A program made the position numbers and the translations under genes. A stretch of 14,646 bases of DNA from Phycisphaerae bacterium (lineage in GTDB: Bacteria; Planctomycetota; Phycisphaerae; UBA1845; UTPLA1): contig JAFGQA010000014.1 of assembly GCA_016935885.1 (NCBI GenBank), positions 1-14,646 of the forward strand, given 5' to 3'. The notes under the pieces are model-generated. The model was not told the DNA's origin. It was given only the letters and a program-made list of their open reading frames with translations, and did no database searches. This document shows positions 7,609 to 14,646 of this stretch, one piece after another (position 1 is the stretch's first letter; each line of letters opens with the position of its first letter).

Positions 7609-7707
7609 CAGCCCGTGGCAGGACCGTGGCACCGGCGCCAAAGCCGGTGGTTTCCACGGTCAGGAACGGTGTTTCCGAACCGCTGTTTTCCCTTTTGCCA
7701 CGGGCTG
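7609..7707. mobile_element. 99-bp A-type element with 12-bp terminal inverted repeats (MITE-like)
   Basis: The ends are perfect 12-bp inverted repeats: CAGCCCGTGGCA at 7609-7620 and TGCCACGGGCTG at 7696-7707. Inside is a long hairpin: GACCGTGG (7622-7629) pairs with CCACGGTC (7654-7661), and CACCGGC (7630-7636) pairs with GCCGGTG (7643-7649), with a 4-base bulge and the loop GCCAAA. The element starts at the base after the epimerase stop codon. A second copy of the body is at 14475-14569. It encodes no protein. It could be a non-autonomous mobile element or a REP-like hairpin that also ends transcription; a T-rich stretch (7685-7696) follows the hairpin only at a distance. Confidence 0.65.
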
Positions 7708-7756
7708 ATAGGGGAGCGAAGGGTGTATCCCGCACGTCGTGCCGAGGGAAGCCGGT

Positions 7757-8884
7757 ATGCTCAGGGTGTTGATCCAAAACCGCCCGGACTCGATGGAGAA
7801 TCCCGGCGGGGACACCGTCCAGATGGATTGGACCGCGCGGTATCTTCGGAAACTGGGCCACGAGGCCACGGTGTCCTTTGACCTGACGCCGGACCTGGCC
7901 GGCTACGACCTCGTCCATCTGTTTAATCTGACCCGGCCGTTCGAGACGCTCGAGCAGGCGGAGAACGCGCGGCGGCAGGCGAAGCCGTACGTCCTTAGTT
8001 CTGTGTACTGGGATCTCGAGTCGGCGATTCCTTGGCGTGCCTACGCGTTTCCCGGCCGGTGGCTGCGGCGGTTGCCAGCCTGGTCTTCGCGCTGTGTCGA
8101 GCGTGCGCGGTTCCGCTTCCAGGAGCGGCGGGGCAGGCCGACGTTTCGGAAGCTGGGTTTCCGCGACGTCCAGGATATCCAGGACCACATCATTCGCGGG
8201 GCGAGGTTCGTTCTGCCTAACTCGGAGGCCGAGAAAGAACACATTCTCGCGCGCTTCGGCGGCGCCTGCCGCGGGCGGATTCGCGTCGTGATGAACGGCG
8301 TATCGCCGGTCTTGCCGCAACGGGCTGCAACCGCGGCGTTGGGACCGGAACGAGCAGAATCGCCACGACGCGGGGCGTTCCTGTGCGCGGGCGCGCTGGG
8401 GCCCCGCAAGAACCAGATCAACCTCGTTCGAGCGTTTCGGTTGTTGCCGGAGGAGCGGCTGCTCGTGCTCGGCGGAACGGCTGCCGGCTGTGGGCGGTAC
8501 CGGCGCGCGGTCGAGCGGGCCGCCGGGCCGAATGTCGAGTTCCCCGGTCGCGTCCCGCACGAGCGAGTGGGTGAATTCCTGCGTCAGGCGAAGGCCTACG
8601 TTCAGCCGTCGTATATCGAAACGCCGGGCCTTGCGGCGATGGAGGCCGCGGCGGCGGGGATTCCGATTGTTGTTTCAGACGTGCGGCCGGTGCGGGAGTA
8701 CTTCGGCTCGCTTGCCCATTACTGTGATCCGAACTCGCCGGAGAGCATCGCGCGGGCGTGCCGCGCGGCCGGTGCGGCGGGCGCCTGTGACGGACGCGAG
8801 TTCGCCAGCCGGTTCGCATGGGACAAGGTCCTGGCTCCGATGGAGTCTATCTACGCGGAGATCGCCGCGGAATTGACCCGGTGA
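7757..8884 (+). CDS. Glycosyltransferase, GT4-like (GT-B fold)
   Basis: The protein is 375 residues, a usual length for GT4 enzymes that transfer a sugar from a nucleotide-sugar donor to a growing glycan on the cytoplasmic side of the membrane. Its C-terminal lobe has GALGPRKNQ with R217 and K218, the phosphate-binding pair of the family. It also has the E-x7-E motif at E288 and E296 (ETPGLAAMEAAAAGIPIVVS). The N-terminal lobe starts MLRVLIQNRP and has the GGDTVQ loop usual near the acceptor site. ATG 7757 is chosen because GAGGGAA at 7744-7750 sits at good spacing; GTG 7739 in the same frame has no such site. The gene follows the 99-bp hairpin element and is on the same strand as the epimerase. 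The sugar and linkage are not predictable. Confidence 0.88.
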   Translation: MLRVLIQNRPDSMENPGGDTVQMDWTARYLRKLGHEATVSFDLTPDLAGYDLVHLFNLTRPFETLEQAENARRQAKPYVLSSVYWDLESAIPWRAYAFPGRWLRRLPAWSSRCVERARFRFQERRGRPTFRKLGFRDVQDIQDHIIRGARFVLPNSEAEKEHILARFGGACRGRIRVVMNGVSPVLPQRAATAALGPERAESPRRGAFLCAGALGPRKNQINLVRAFRLLPEERLLVLGGTAAGCGRYRRAVERAAGPNVEFPGRVPHERVGEFLRQAKAYVQPSYIETPGLAAMEAAAAGIPIVVSDVRPVREYFGSLAHYCDPNSPESIARACRAAGAAGACDGREFASRFAWDKVLAPMESIYAEIAAELTR

Positions 8885-8961
8885 TCCAGAAAACAGGCAA
8901 TCTGCCCGAGCAATCCGTGGTTGGCCGTGAAGATCAACGTCAAGGTCAGATCAGGTAAGCG

Positions 8962-10251
8962 ATGACTAAACGCAGCCTATACAGCATCGACACGCTTCGC
9001 GAATTGCTGTATTTCGGCATGGTCGGTGGCATTCAATACGTCGTAGACGTGGGCACTTTTTCTTGTCTTGTGTTGTGGAGCGGGTACCCGATCCTCAGCA
9101 ACATGGTTTCAAGGGCACTCGGCGCGACGTGCGGCTACTACCTCAACGGCGTATTCACGTTTCGGGTGCTTGGTCGGCGACGTGGAGGCTTCGGCGCGCG
9201 GTTCGTGATGGCCTGGCTCATCACAACCGCCGTGAGCACCGGTCTAATCAAAACGCTGAGCCTTCTCTCGGAGGTCGTGCAAAGGCCCGTCCTCCTGCTG
9301 TATGCAAAGGCATCCATCGAGCTACTGCTGTTCATCGCGGGATTCCTGCTGTGCAAGTTGTGGGTATTCGCCGCCCGTGACGCGGGGGCAACGGACGGGT
9401 CCGGGATCCCAGGTGTCGAGGCTTCAACGACACCGGCCGATTCGCCGTCCAAAACCGGCAAGGGCATCTTGTTTGTTCTGGCCCACCCGGACGACGAGTG
9501 CTTCTTCTCTCCACGAATCAAGGAGGCCGTGGACGCGGGACACGCGGTCTACTGCGCCTATACCACGGATGGTGGGGGGCACGGTGTATCGCCGGAGATC
9601 AGGATGCGCGAAAGCGGGAACGCCTTGGCTCTTCTCGGGGTGCCGCCGCAGCACCTGTTCTTCGCAGGCGTCACATCGGGCATTCGAGACGGGTCGTCCT
9701 ACATGAGAATCGGCGACGTGTACGACGCGGCCTATCAGTCCATCGGACACCTGCGGATCGACGAGATATACGTCATGGCCTGGGAGGGTGGACACGTCGA
9801 TCACGATGCGTGTCACCTCGTCGGCGTAGCCCTGGCAAGGGCGCTCGGCATCGAGCGTGTCTACGAGTGCCCGGGATACAATCGCTACCGGGCAATCCCC
9901 TTCCTGTTTCGTGTGATGAAGTGGATTCCCCGCAAGGCGGCGACCTCGACCTGCCGATTCGGGCTTGCGGAAGGGCTTTTCTTCTTCTCACTTTGCCTCT
10001 GCCATAGGAGCCAGTGGAAAACATGGATTGGCCTTGGGCCGGAGGCGTTCGTACGGCTGGTCCTGCGCCGGCGGCACGACCGTCGTAGGGTCGCAGGGAT
10101 CGACTACACGGTGCGGCCCCACACTGGTCCGCTTCTTTATGAGAAGCAGTTCGGTATCTCCTTTGACCGATTCCGCGAAGCAACGGCGCCGTTCGTCTCC
10201 GAGCGCGTCCAACCGCCACCGTCACATTCCTTGACGGTCGTCGGCCCCTAG
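8962..10251 (+). CDS. GtrA-like membrane protein fused to a PIG-L/LmbE deacetylase
   Basis: The protein is 429 residues. Residues about 8-137 form four hydrophobic helices of the GtrA family, with VGGIQYVVDVGTF, SRALGATCGYYLNGVFTF and a KLWVF end. GtrA proteins are thought to move polyprenyl-phosphate-linked sugars across the inner membrane. After a linker of about 30 residues comes a PIG-L/LmbE zinc deacetylase with AHPDDE (H175, D177, D178, E179) and EGGHVDHDA (H278, D280, H281), so the metal site appears intact. PIG-L enzymes remove N-acetyl groups from GlcNAc-containing substrates, including GlcNAc-PI and the mycothiol precursor. Four helices would leave the C-terminal domain in the cytoplasm, where a lipid-linked sugar would first be made. 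The start at ATG 8962 has a weak AGG six bases upstream. The two domains are normally separate proteins. The exact substrate is inferred. Confidence 0.88.
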   Translation: MTKRSLYSIDTLRELLYFGMVGGIQYVVDVGTFSCLVLWSGYPILSNMVSRALGATCGYYLNGVFTFRVLGRRRGGFGARFVMAWLITTAVSTGLIKTLSLLSEVVQRPVLLLYAKASIELLLFIAGFLLCKLWVFAARDAGATDGSGIPGVEASTTPADSPSKTGKGILFVLAHPDDECFFSPRIKEAVDAGHAVYCAYTTDGGGHGVSPEIRMRESGNALALLGVPPQHLFFAGVTSGIRDGSSYMRIGDVYDAAYQSIGHLRIDEIYVMAWEGGHVDHDACHLVGVALARALGIERVYECPGYNRYRAIPFLFRVMKWIPRKAATSTCRFGLAEGLFFFSLCLCHRSQWKTWIGLGPEAFVRLVLRRRHDRRRVAGIDYTVRPHTGPLLYEKQFGISFDRFREATAPFVSERVQPPPSHSLTVVGP

Positions 10252-10258
10252 GTATCAT
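10231..10258 (+). promoter_or_regulatory. Candidate promoter for the GNAT gene
   Basis: TTGACG at 10231-10236 (5 of 6 to -35) and TATCAT at 10253-10258 (5 of 6 to -10) are 16 bases apart. The -35 box lies in the last codons of the GtrA-deacetylase gene. Transcription would start near 10265, about 66 bases before the GNAT start codon. It is the best promoter-like pair I found in the window. Confidence 0.45.
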
Positions 10259-10330
10259 TCGTGGGCGATCAGACTTGCGCGGCGGTGCGATTGCGCGGAG
10301 CCAGTACCTGTCAAGGCAAGGAGACGGGTC

Positions 10331-11203
10331 ATGCAGGAATACGACTTTCGGCGGATTGGCACCGGCGACGATGAATGCGCGGCGATCGCCCAGTTGTTCC
10401 GGGCGGTGTGGCCCGCGGCGCACCATCTGACCATCCCCTACATCCAGTGGCTCTACACGCTCAATCCGAGTGGTACGGTCATCGGTGTCAACGCGTGGAG
10501 CGACGGTGTCCTGGCCGGGCATTATGCGGTGATCCCGATTCGGGCCTCGTTTTACGGCGAACCGGTGAAGGCGGCACTCTCTCTGAACACAGCGGTCCAT
10601 CCAGAACACCAGGGACGTGGGCTGTTTACGAAGCTCGCACGGCAGACGTACGACTTGGCCAAGGAGGACGGAGTGCACCACATCGTAGGAGTGGCCAACG
10701 CCAACAGCACTCCCGGTTTCACGCGAAAACTGGAGTTTGAGCTTATCGAGCAACTGGACGTGCGGCTTCTGTGGCGATCGCCAAGGGTACGGCCGTTGCG
10801 CGAGTTGGGCGCGGTGTCGTGGTCGCGTGTCTGGGAGCCGGACGACCTGCGATGGCGCCTGCAGAATCCTTCGGTGCGATACACGGTCAGGTCCTCAAAG
10901 GGATGCCGGCAGATTCTGTCGCCCACGGGCGTGCGCGGCATCAGCGCCGTGCTGAAGCTGGACGACCTGTCGAAGGCCGCCCCGCTGGACGATTCGGTCG
11001 TGTCTACCGCCCCGTACGCCGGATTGAAGCTGTGGATGGGCGTCAGTTCGCGGGTCGAGTTCCCGAGCCTTGGTGGCATGGTCATCCCAAATCGGCTCAA
11101 GAAGTCGCCGCTCAACCTGATCGTTCGCCTTCTTCAACCCGGCTCGAAACGCGTAGATGTGAAGACCACGGAGTTCGAGACCATCGATTTCGATGCCTAC
11201 TGA
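10331..11203 (+). CDS. GNAT-family N-acyltransferase
   Basis: The protein is 290 residues. The N-terminal part (about 1-150) is a GNAT fold: LSLNTAVHPEHQGRGLF contains the acyl-CoA pyrophosphate-binding Q-x-x-G-x-G-type loop (Q94, G95, R96, G97), followed by the helix FTKLARQTYDLAKEDG and VGVANANSTPGF, where GNAT proteins place their later motif. The C-terminal half is of unclear fold. Proteins of this kind occur in polysaccharide loci, where they N-acylate amino sugars. Placement right after a sugar deacetylase suggests that a freed amine could be re-acylated, possibly with a different acyl group; this is inference. The start is well supported: AAGGAG at 10318-10323 is 7 bases before ATG 10331. 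Confidence 0.85.
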   Translation: MQEYDFRRIGTGDDECAAIAQLFRAVWPAAHHLTIPYIQWLYTLNPSGTVIGVNAWSDGVLAGHYAVIPIRASFYGEPVKAALSLNTAVHPEHQGRGLFTKLARQTYDLAKEDGVHHIVGVANANSTPGFTRKLEFELIEQLDVRLLWRSPRVRPLRELGAVSWSRVWEPDDLRWRLQNPSVRYTVRSSKGCRQILSPTGVRGISAVLKLDDLSKAAPLDDSVVSTAPYAGLKLWMGVSSRVEFPSLGGMVIPNRLKKSPLNLIVRLLQPGSKRVDVKTTEFETIDFDAY

Positions 11204-11310
11204 GGCTTCGCGCGAAAACAACATGACCGATTGTGCCGCTTGGCTGGCCTGCTGGCTTGCCGTTTGGCGGATCAACCGTTGACGTTGTTTCTGCGCGGTC
11301 CCTAAGTCGT

Positions 11311-12366
11311 ATGCCGGCTGTGAGCCCCGCCATGCCAGATTCGAACGCCAATCCGTCGACCATCGCGGTGGTTGTTCCGTGTTATCGCGTGAAGCGGCAG
11401 GTCCTTTCGGTCCTGGAGGAGATCGGCCCAGAAGTGGCGGCGATCTATCTGGTCGATGACTGCTGCCCCGATAAGTCGGGCGAGTTCGTGGAGGATCATA
11501 CCAGTGACCCGCGCGTCCGCGTCATCTACCACGAGCGAAATCAGGGCGTCGGTGGCGCTACGATGACCGGCATGCGGCAGGCCGTCGCCGACGGCGCTGA
11601 CGTCGTCATCAAGGTCGACGGTGACGGCCAGATGGACCCCCGGCTGATCCCGTTGTTTGCCGCCCCCGTCCTGAGCGGCGACGCGGACTACGCCAAGGGC
11701 AACCGGTTCTTCGACGTCCGCGGCGTCGAGTCCATGCCGATGTTGCGCAAGATCGGCAATCTGGCGTTGTCCTTCTTCACGAAGTTCTCCTCGGGATACT
11801 GGCACATCTTCGATCCGACAAATGGTTACATTGCGATCCACGCCAAGGTCGTGGACGCCTTGCCCCTCGACAAGATTGCCAGGCGATACTTCTTCGAGTC
11901 GGATATGCTGTTTCGGCTGAACACGATCGGCGCCGTGATCTGCGACATCCCCATGTCGGCGAAATACGCCGGCGAACAGAGTAACATGAAGATCCTCCCC
12001 ATTCTGCCGGAGTTCTTGAGGAAGCACTGCTCAAACGCATTCAAGCGGATCGCATACAACTACTTCTTGAAGGACTTCAATATTGCGTCGATTGAGTTGT
12101 CGCTGGGGGTTCCCTTGCTGCTGTTTGGGTTCTCGTTCGGGATCACCAAATGGATTCTGAGCATGAGGGCCGGCGTGGTGGCGTCGGCCGGCACGGTGAT
12201 GGTCGCGGCCCTATCGATCCTGCTTGCTACGCAGCTTCTGCTCTCCTTCCTCAACTTTGACGTTAGCAGGTATCCTACGATCCCGCTCCAGAAGCGTCTG
12301 GACAAATCTCGGGCCTCCTTGGTGAAAACGGAATCGGAGGAAGGCGTCGAGAAGGTCTCCGCATGA
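11311..12366 (+). CDS. GT2 glycosyltransferase with two C-terminal membrane helices (polyprenyl-phosphate sugar synthase-like)
   Basis: The protein is 351 residues from ATG 11311. Residues about 16-230 are a GT-A domain of family GT2: IAVVVPCYR, LVDDCCPD, NQGVGGA and the metal-binding VDGDGQMD (D103 and D105). Two hydrophobic helices follow at about 261-283 and 290-315. This layout is that of dolichol/undecaprenyl-phosphate sugar transferases (DPM1, GtrB, ArnC type), which load one sugar onto the lipid carrier at the cytoplasmic face. The start is uncertain: the frame is open from GTG 11233, ATG 11311 and ATG 11332 are both plausible, and none has a clear Shine-Dalgarno. It is the natural partner of the GtrA-type flippase before it and the GT-C enzyme after it. 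The sugar is unknown. Confidence 0.87.
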   Translation: MPAVSPAMPDSNANPSTIAVVVPCYRVKRQVLSVLEEIGPEVAAIYLVDDCCPDKSGEFVEDHTSDPRVRVIYHERNQGVGGATMTGMRQAVADGADVVIKVDGDGQMDPRLIPLFAAPVLSGDADYAKGNRFFDVRGVESMPMLRKIGNLALSFFTKFSSGYWHIFDPTNGYIAIHAKVVDALPLDKIARRYFFESDMLFRLNTIGAVICDIPMSAKYAGEQSNMKILPILPEFLRKHCSNAFKRIAYNYFLKDFNIASIELSLGVPLLLFGFSFGITKWILSMRAGVVASAGTVMVAALSILLATQLLLSFLNFDVSRYPTIPLQKRLDKSRASLVKTESEEGVEKVSA

Positions 12367-12430
12367 CGTGGCAGCGGACCGTCAGCTTGAGAACAGCGGC
12401 CTGCGGCGAAAGCGGCCGAAGAGGTCGGCG

Positions 12431-14368
12431 ATGAGACCACGCACGATGGATTGGATCCGCCCCGCCCTGTATGTCGCGCTGTTTTCGGTGGCTCTTCGCC
12501 TGGTCTGGGCGGCACTCGCGACCGTCACGCCCATCAGTGACTTCAACACCTACGACAGCCTCGGATGGAAATGGCTGACGGAAGGTGAACTGGGGGTCGG
12601 CACCAATGCCGCCCGGGCAACGCCAGGCTTCCCCGCGTATCTGGCGGTGATCTACTGGGCGTTTGGGCACAGTTGGAAAGCCGTCGGGCTGGTGAACGCC
12701 GCTTTCTGCGGCATCACGTCCGGGCTGCTCGTGCTGCTCGCGGCCCAGATGGTGTCCACGCGGGCGAGCGTCATCGCTGGGCTGCTGCACGCCGTGTCGC
12801 CCACGGCGCTGGCCTACGTCCCGGTTATCGCAAGCGAGAACCTGGGAGTGTTTCTCCTCGTGGCAAGCTTGCTGATGCTCGCCCTGTCCCATCGGCAAAC
12901 CGGCATCAGACAATGTGTGTTGGCAGCCCTGGCAGGAATCCTGTGCGCCGCGCTCATCCTGACGCGTCCCGCCTGCCTGTTCATGGCGCCGCCAATGCTC
13001 CTGCTCAGCATCTACAATCCAGTGCGGAAACGCTGGGCGATAGGGGCACCTGTTGCGTTCGTGGTCGCGATGGCGGCGACCTTTGCACCCTGGTCAATCC
13101 GGAATTACTCGATCGGTCTGTCGCCGCTGACGATCACAACGCACGGTGGCCACAGTCTCTATCTGTGGTTGAACGACCACAACCCAGACACGGGCCGTGG
13201 CCGCATCGCGCCGCTTCCAGGCGGCCTGTCCGAACAACAGCGAGACCGAGTTGCCAGGGCGATGGCCTTTCGTTGGATGCGCGATAACCCCGGCAACTAC
13301 CTGCGCATCGTCCGGACACAGGCGACGAGGCTCCTCGGCACACGGGTCGACTGGTGGGCGGCTAGCTTCCTCGTCCCGACCCGCGACAATGACCACGCCG
13401 TGACCCAAGTGTACAGGGGCAGTCGAGGTGGCGAACCGGTACCTCCATCACTTGCCAAGAAACACAAGGCCACACTCGCGTCCCACGGAGCCTTCCTTCA
13501 GCGCTACCGTATCGGCCTGGCTCCGTTGACGCTCGTGGCTCTGCTGCTGGCGCTTCTGCGCCTGCGCACGTACGCCCTGGTCGTCCTGCCCGCTCTGTCC
13601 TATCTCGGCGGAGTATCGCTCACCATCTGCATGGAGCGATACCGCATACTGTCCAACCCGCTCCTGTTCGTTCCGCTGGCTGCCTTGCTCTCCGACATGC
13701 TGTTTGGCACGCGCGACTTGGGGCGGTGGCCGCGGCAAGGCCTGAAACTGGCCGTGGCGATCGTCGCCGTGTTTGCCAGCATCATCCTGCACGTGACCGG
13801 AGTAACTGCATCGTGGTATGATTACCCCACAGCCTACGCCACGGCGCCGGATGTGTCTCACCTGAAGTTCACACGCGTGGATTTGACGAAGCCGCCTGCG
13901 GCTTATGAGAGCCGTTGGCAGTACCGGACCGTGACCACCATCGAGCGTGATGGCTCCGCGCTACACTGCCGAGTTCGGGGGACCTCAGACACGTCTCGGA
14001 CACAATACGGTGGCCTCAAGTTCCCTGTCGATGGGCTGCGAGCCCTGCGACTTGGCTTGAATCTGCACGAACAAGAGAACATCCATCGCGTGTTTGTAGA
14101 GGGTTACGACGCATCTGGTGAGCGCGTTGTCGGCTGGCACTGGGACATCGCGCTGCACGGGCCAGTCCCCGACTGCCCGACGGGCTATGTATTCGTGCCC
14201 GGCGCCGGCGTGGGCTACTTTGAGGTGTCCGGCAGTGATCTCGCGGAGGACGTGCGGGAGGTCCATGTATTCCTGCAAATCAATCCGCTAACCTCCGCGG
14301 GGTTTGACATCAGGCGCGCGGAGTTCGCTGGCGGCGAGAACCTCGTCGAAAAGGATGGCGGCCAATGA
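12431..14368 (+). CDS. GT-C membrane glycosyltransferase (ArnT/PMT-like) with C-terminal beta domain
   Basis: The protein is 645 residues with about 10-12 membrane helices in the first 460. Enzymes of this class (GT39/GT83-like) move a sugar from a polyprenyl-phosphate carrier to an acceptor on the outer face of the inner membrane. Landmarks are an Asp (D37 in ISDFNTYD) in the first external loop after helix 1, LTRPACLF, and APWSIRNYSIG followed by THGGHSLYLWLND, a pattern familiar in the PMT_2 family. Residues about 461-645 are soluble, rich in predicted beta strands, and resemble a carbohydrate-binding or jelly-roll domain; they should lie outside the cytoplasm. ATG 12431 is chosen because GAGG at 12421-12424 precedes it by 6 bases; GTG 12368 in the same frame lacks a site. 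The acceptor is not known. Confidence 0.87.
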   Translation: MRPRTMDWIRPALYVALFSVALRLVWAALATVTPISDFNTYDSLGWKWLTEGELGVGTNAARATPGFPAYLAVIYWAFGHSWKAVGLVNAAFCGITSGLLVLLAAQMVSTRASVIAGLLHAVSPTALAYVPVIASENLGVFLLVASLLMLALSHRQTGIRQCVLAALAGILCAALILTRPACLFMAPPMLLLSIYNPVRKRWAIGAPVAFVVAMAATFAPWSIRNYSIGLSPLTITTHGGHSLYLWLNDHNPDTGRGRIAPLPGGLSEQQRDRVARAMAFRWMRDNPGNYLRIVRTQATRLLGTRVDWWAASFLVPTRDNDHAVTQVYRGSRGGEPVPPSLAKKHKATLASHGAFLQRYRIGLAPLTLVALLLALLRLRTYALVVLPALSYLGGVSLTICMERYRILSNPLLFVPLAALLSDMLFGTRDLGRWPRQGLKLAVAIVAVFASIILHVTGVTASWYDYPTAYATAPDVSHLKFTRVDLTKPPAAYESRWQYRTVTTIERDGSALHCRVRGTSDTSRTQYGGLKFPVDGLRALRLGLNLHEQENIHRVFVEGYDASGERVVGWHWDIALHGPVPDCPTGYVFVPGAGVGYFEVSGSDLAEDVREVHVFLQINPLTSAGFDIRRAEFAGGENLVEKDGGQ

Positions 14369-14411
14369 CGGTGTGCGGCGCGGATTCCGACGCGCCTTCG
14401 CAACCGTCAGT

Positions 14412-14434
14412 GCTCGCCGGCAAGCCGCGCGAGC
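14412..14434 (+). terminator. Possible transcription-stopping hairpin after the GT-C gene
   Basis: GCTCGCCGG (14412-14420) can pair with CCG and GCGAGC (14425-14434) around CAAG with a single-base bulge, giving a strong GC-rich stem 44 bases after the stop codon. No T-run follows, so this is not a classic intrinsic terminator. It may be another dispersed hairpin. Confidence 0.25.
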
Positions 14435-14474
14435 TTGGCACCGGGTCGATACCCGTTGTTCGCGGTTTGGCGGT

Positions 14475-14569
14475 CCGTGGCAAGACTGTGGTACCGGCGC
14501 CAAAGCCGGTTGTTTTCACGGTCAGGAACGGCGTTTCCGAACCGCTGTTTTCCCCTTTACTACAGCAGT
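14475..14569. repeat. A-type element, second copy with decayed right end
   Basis: This stretch aligns along its whole length with 7613-7707, including the core hairpin ACCGGC (14493-14498), loop GCCAAA, GCCGGT (14505-14510), and a shared segment ending in CCGAACCGCTGTTTTCCC. The left inverted end CCGTGGCA is kept at 14475-14482, but the right end (TACTACAGC) no longer matches it. In the outer stem one C has become T opposite G, which would still pair as a wobble in RNA. Confidence 0.7.
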
Positions 14570-14600
14570 TTAAGCTTGAGATTGCCTATGCCGCCGACGC

Positions 14601-14631
14601 CGATCGGAACCGCGACCGTGAGGGAGCGGTC
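14601..14631. repeat. Short hairpin sequence, possible further dispersed repeat
   Basis: GACCG (14614-14618) and CGGTC (14627-14631) form a short stem around an 8-base loop. The stretch resembles repeats I recall from planctomycete-like genomes, but there is only one copy in the window, so repeat status rests on memory and not on the sequence. Confidence 0.2.
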
Positions 14632-14646
14632 AGCGTTCACCCTTGA

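Noticed and set aside
7622..7696. The A-type hairpin as a classic intrinsic terminator
   Set aside because: The stem is strong, but the T-rich stretch begins about 24 bases after it rather than immediately, and the perfect terminal inverted repeats fit a repeat element better. A termination role remains possible.
11279..11308. TTGACG before the GT2 gene as a promoter
   Set aside because: The -35 match is good, but no acceptable -10 box lies 16-18 bases downstream (best is TAAGTC, 2 of 6), and the transcript would start inside or after the likely start codon.
14365..14646. A 93-codon open frame whose ATG overlaps the stop of the GT-C gene (ATGA)
   Set aside because: The overlap hints at translational coupling, but the middle of the frame is the A-type repeat and the rest contains other hairpins. 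No protein family is recognisable and the composition is that of intergenic DNA here.

Overview
This is a GC-rich bacterial window. All eight well-supported genes are on the + strand, and together they look like part of a cell-surface glycan (polysaccharide, lipid-linked sugar or glycoconjugate) locus. The genes lie close together but are separated, and in one case interrupted, by short hairpin repeats built around a TGCCAC/GTGGCA core. I associate such repeats with planctomycete-like genomes. That assignment is from memory of repeat style and gene mix, not from a search, and no marker gene here fixes the taxon. The window edges also fall in these repeats, as often happens at the ends of metagenomic contigs.

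Layout. 1-248: two repeat fragments and a plausible sigma70-type promoter. 249-3920: a very large multidomain protein (methyltransferase, coiled coil, two probable beta-sandwich regions, CgeB-like glycosyltransferase, degenerate GT-A-like tail). 3942-6233: a double GT-B glycosyltransferase whose two halves are joined by a peptide encoded by an in-frame hairpin repeat. 6234-6447: three more hairpin repeats. 6448-7608: UDP-GlcNAc 2-epimerase (WecB/MnaA type). 7609-7707: a 99-bp element with perfect 12-bp terminal inverted repeats, starting directly after the epimerase stop codon. 7757-8884: a GT4-type glycosyltransferase. 8962-10251: an unusual fusion of a GtrA membrane domain with a PIG-L/LmbE deacetylase. 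10331-11203: a GNAT acyltransferase with its own candidate promoter. 11311-12366: a GT2 polyprenyl-phosphate sugar transferase-like protein with two C-terminal membrane helices. 12431-14368: a GT-C (ArnT/PMT-like) membrane glycosyltransferase with a C-terminal extracytoplasmic beta domain. 14369-14646: repeats with no convincing gene.

How the genes may work together. The epimerase would supply UDP-ManNAc. The soluble glycosyltransferases would build or decorate a glycan, and the large first protein may methylate it and measure or tether it. The last four genes form a coherent set: a GT2 to charge undecaprenyl phosphate, a GtrA-type flippase fused to a cytoplasmic N-deacetylase, an N-acyltransferase, and a GT-C to transfer the flipped sugar outside. 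This resembles the Arn (aminoarabinose) and Flm/Nax (Francisella galactosamine) logic but uses a different deacetylase family. It is an inference from gene content.

The most noteworthy sequence-level observations are three. First, a hairpin family shows compensatory stem changes. Second, one copy of it forms the linker of a two-domain glycosyltransferase. Third, an inverted near-identical copy just after that gene could in principle flip the second domain in and out.
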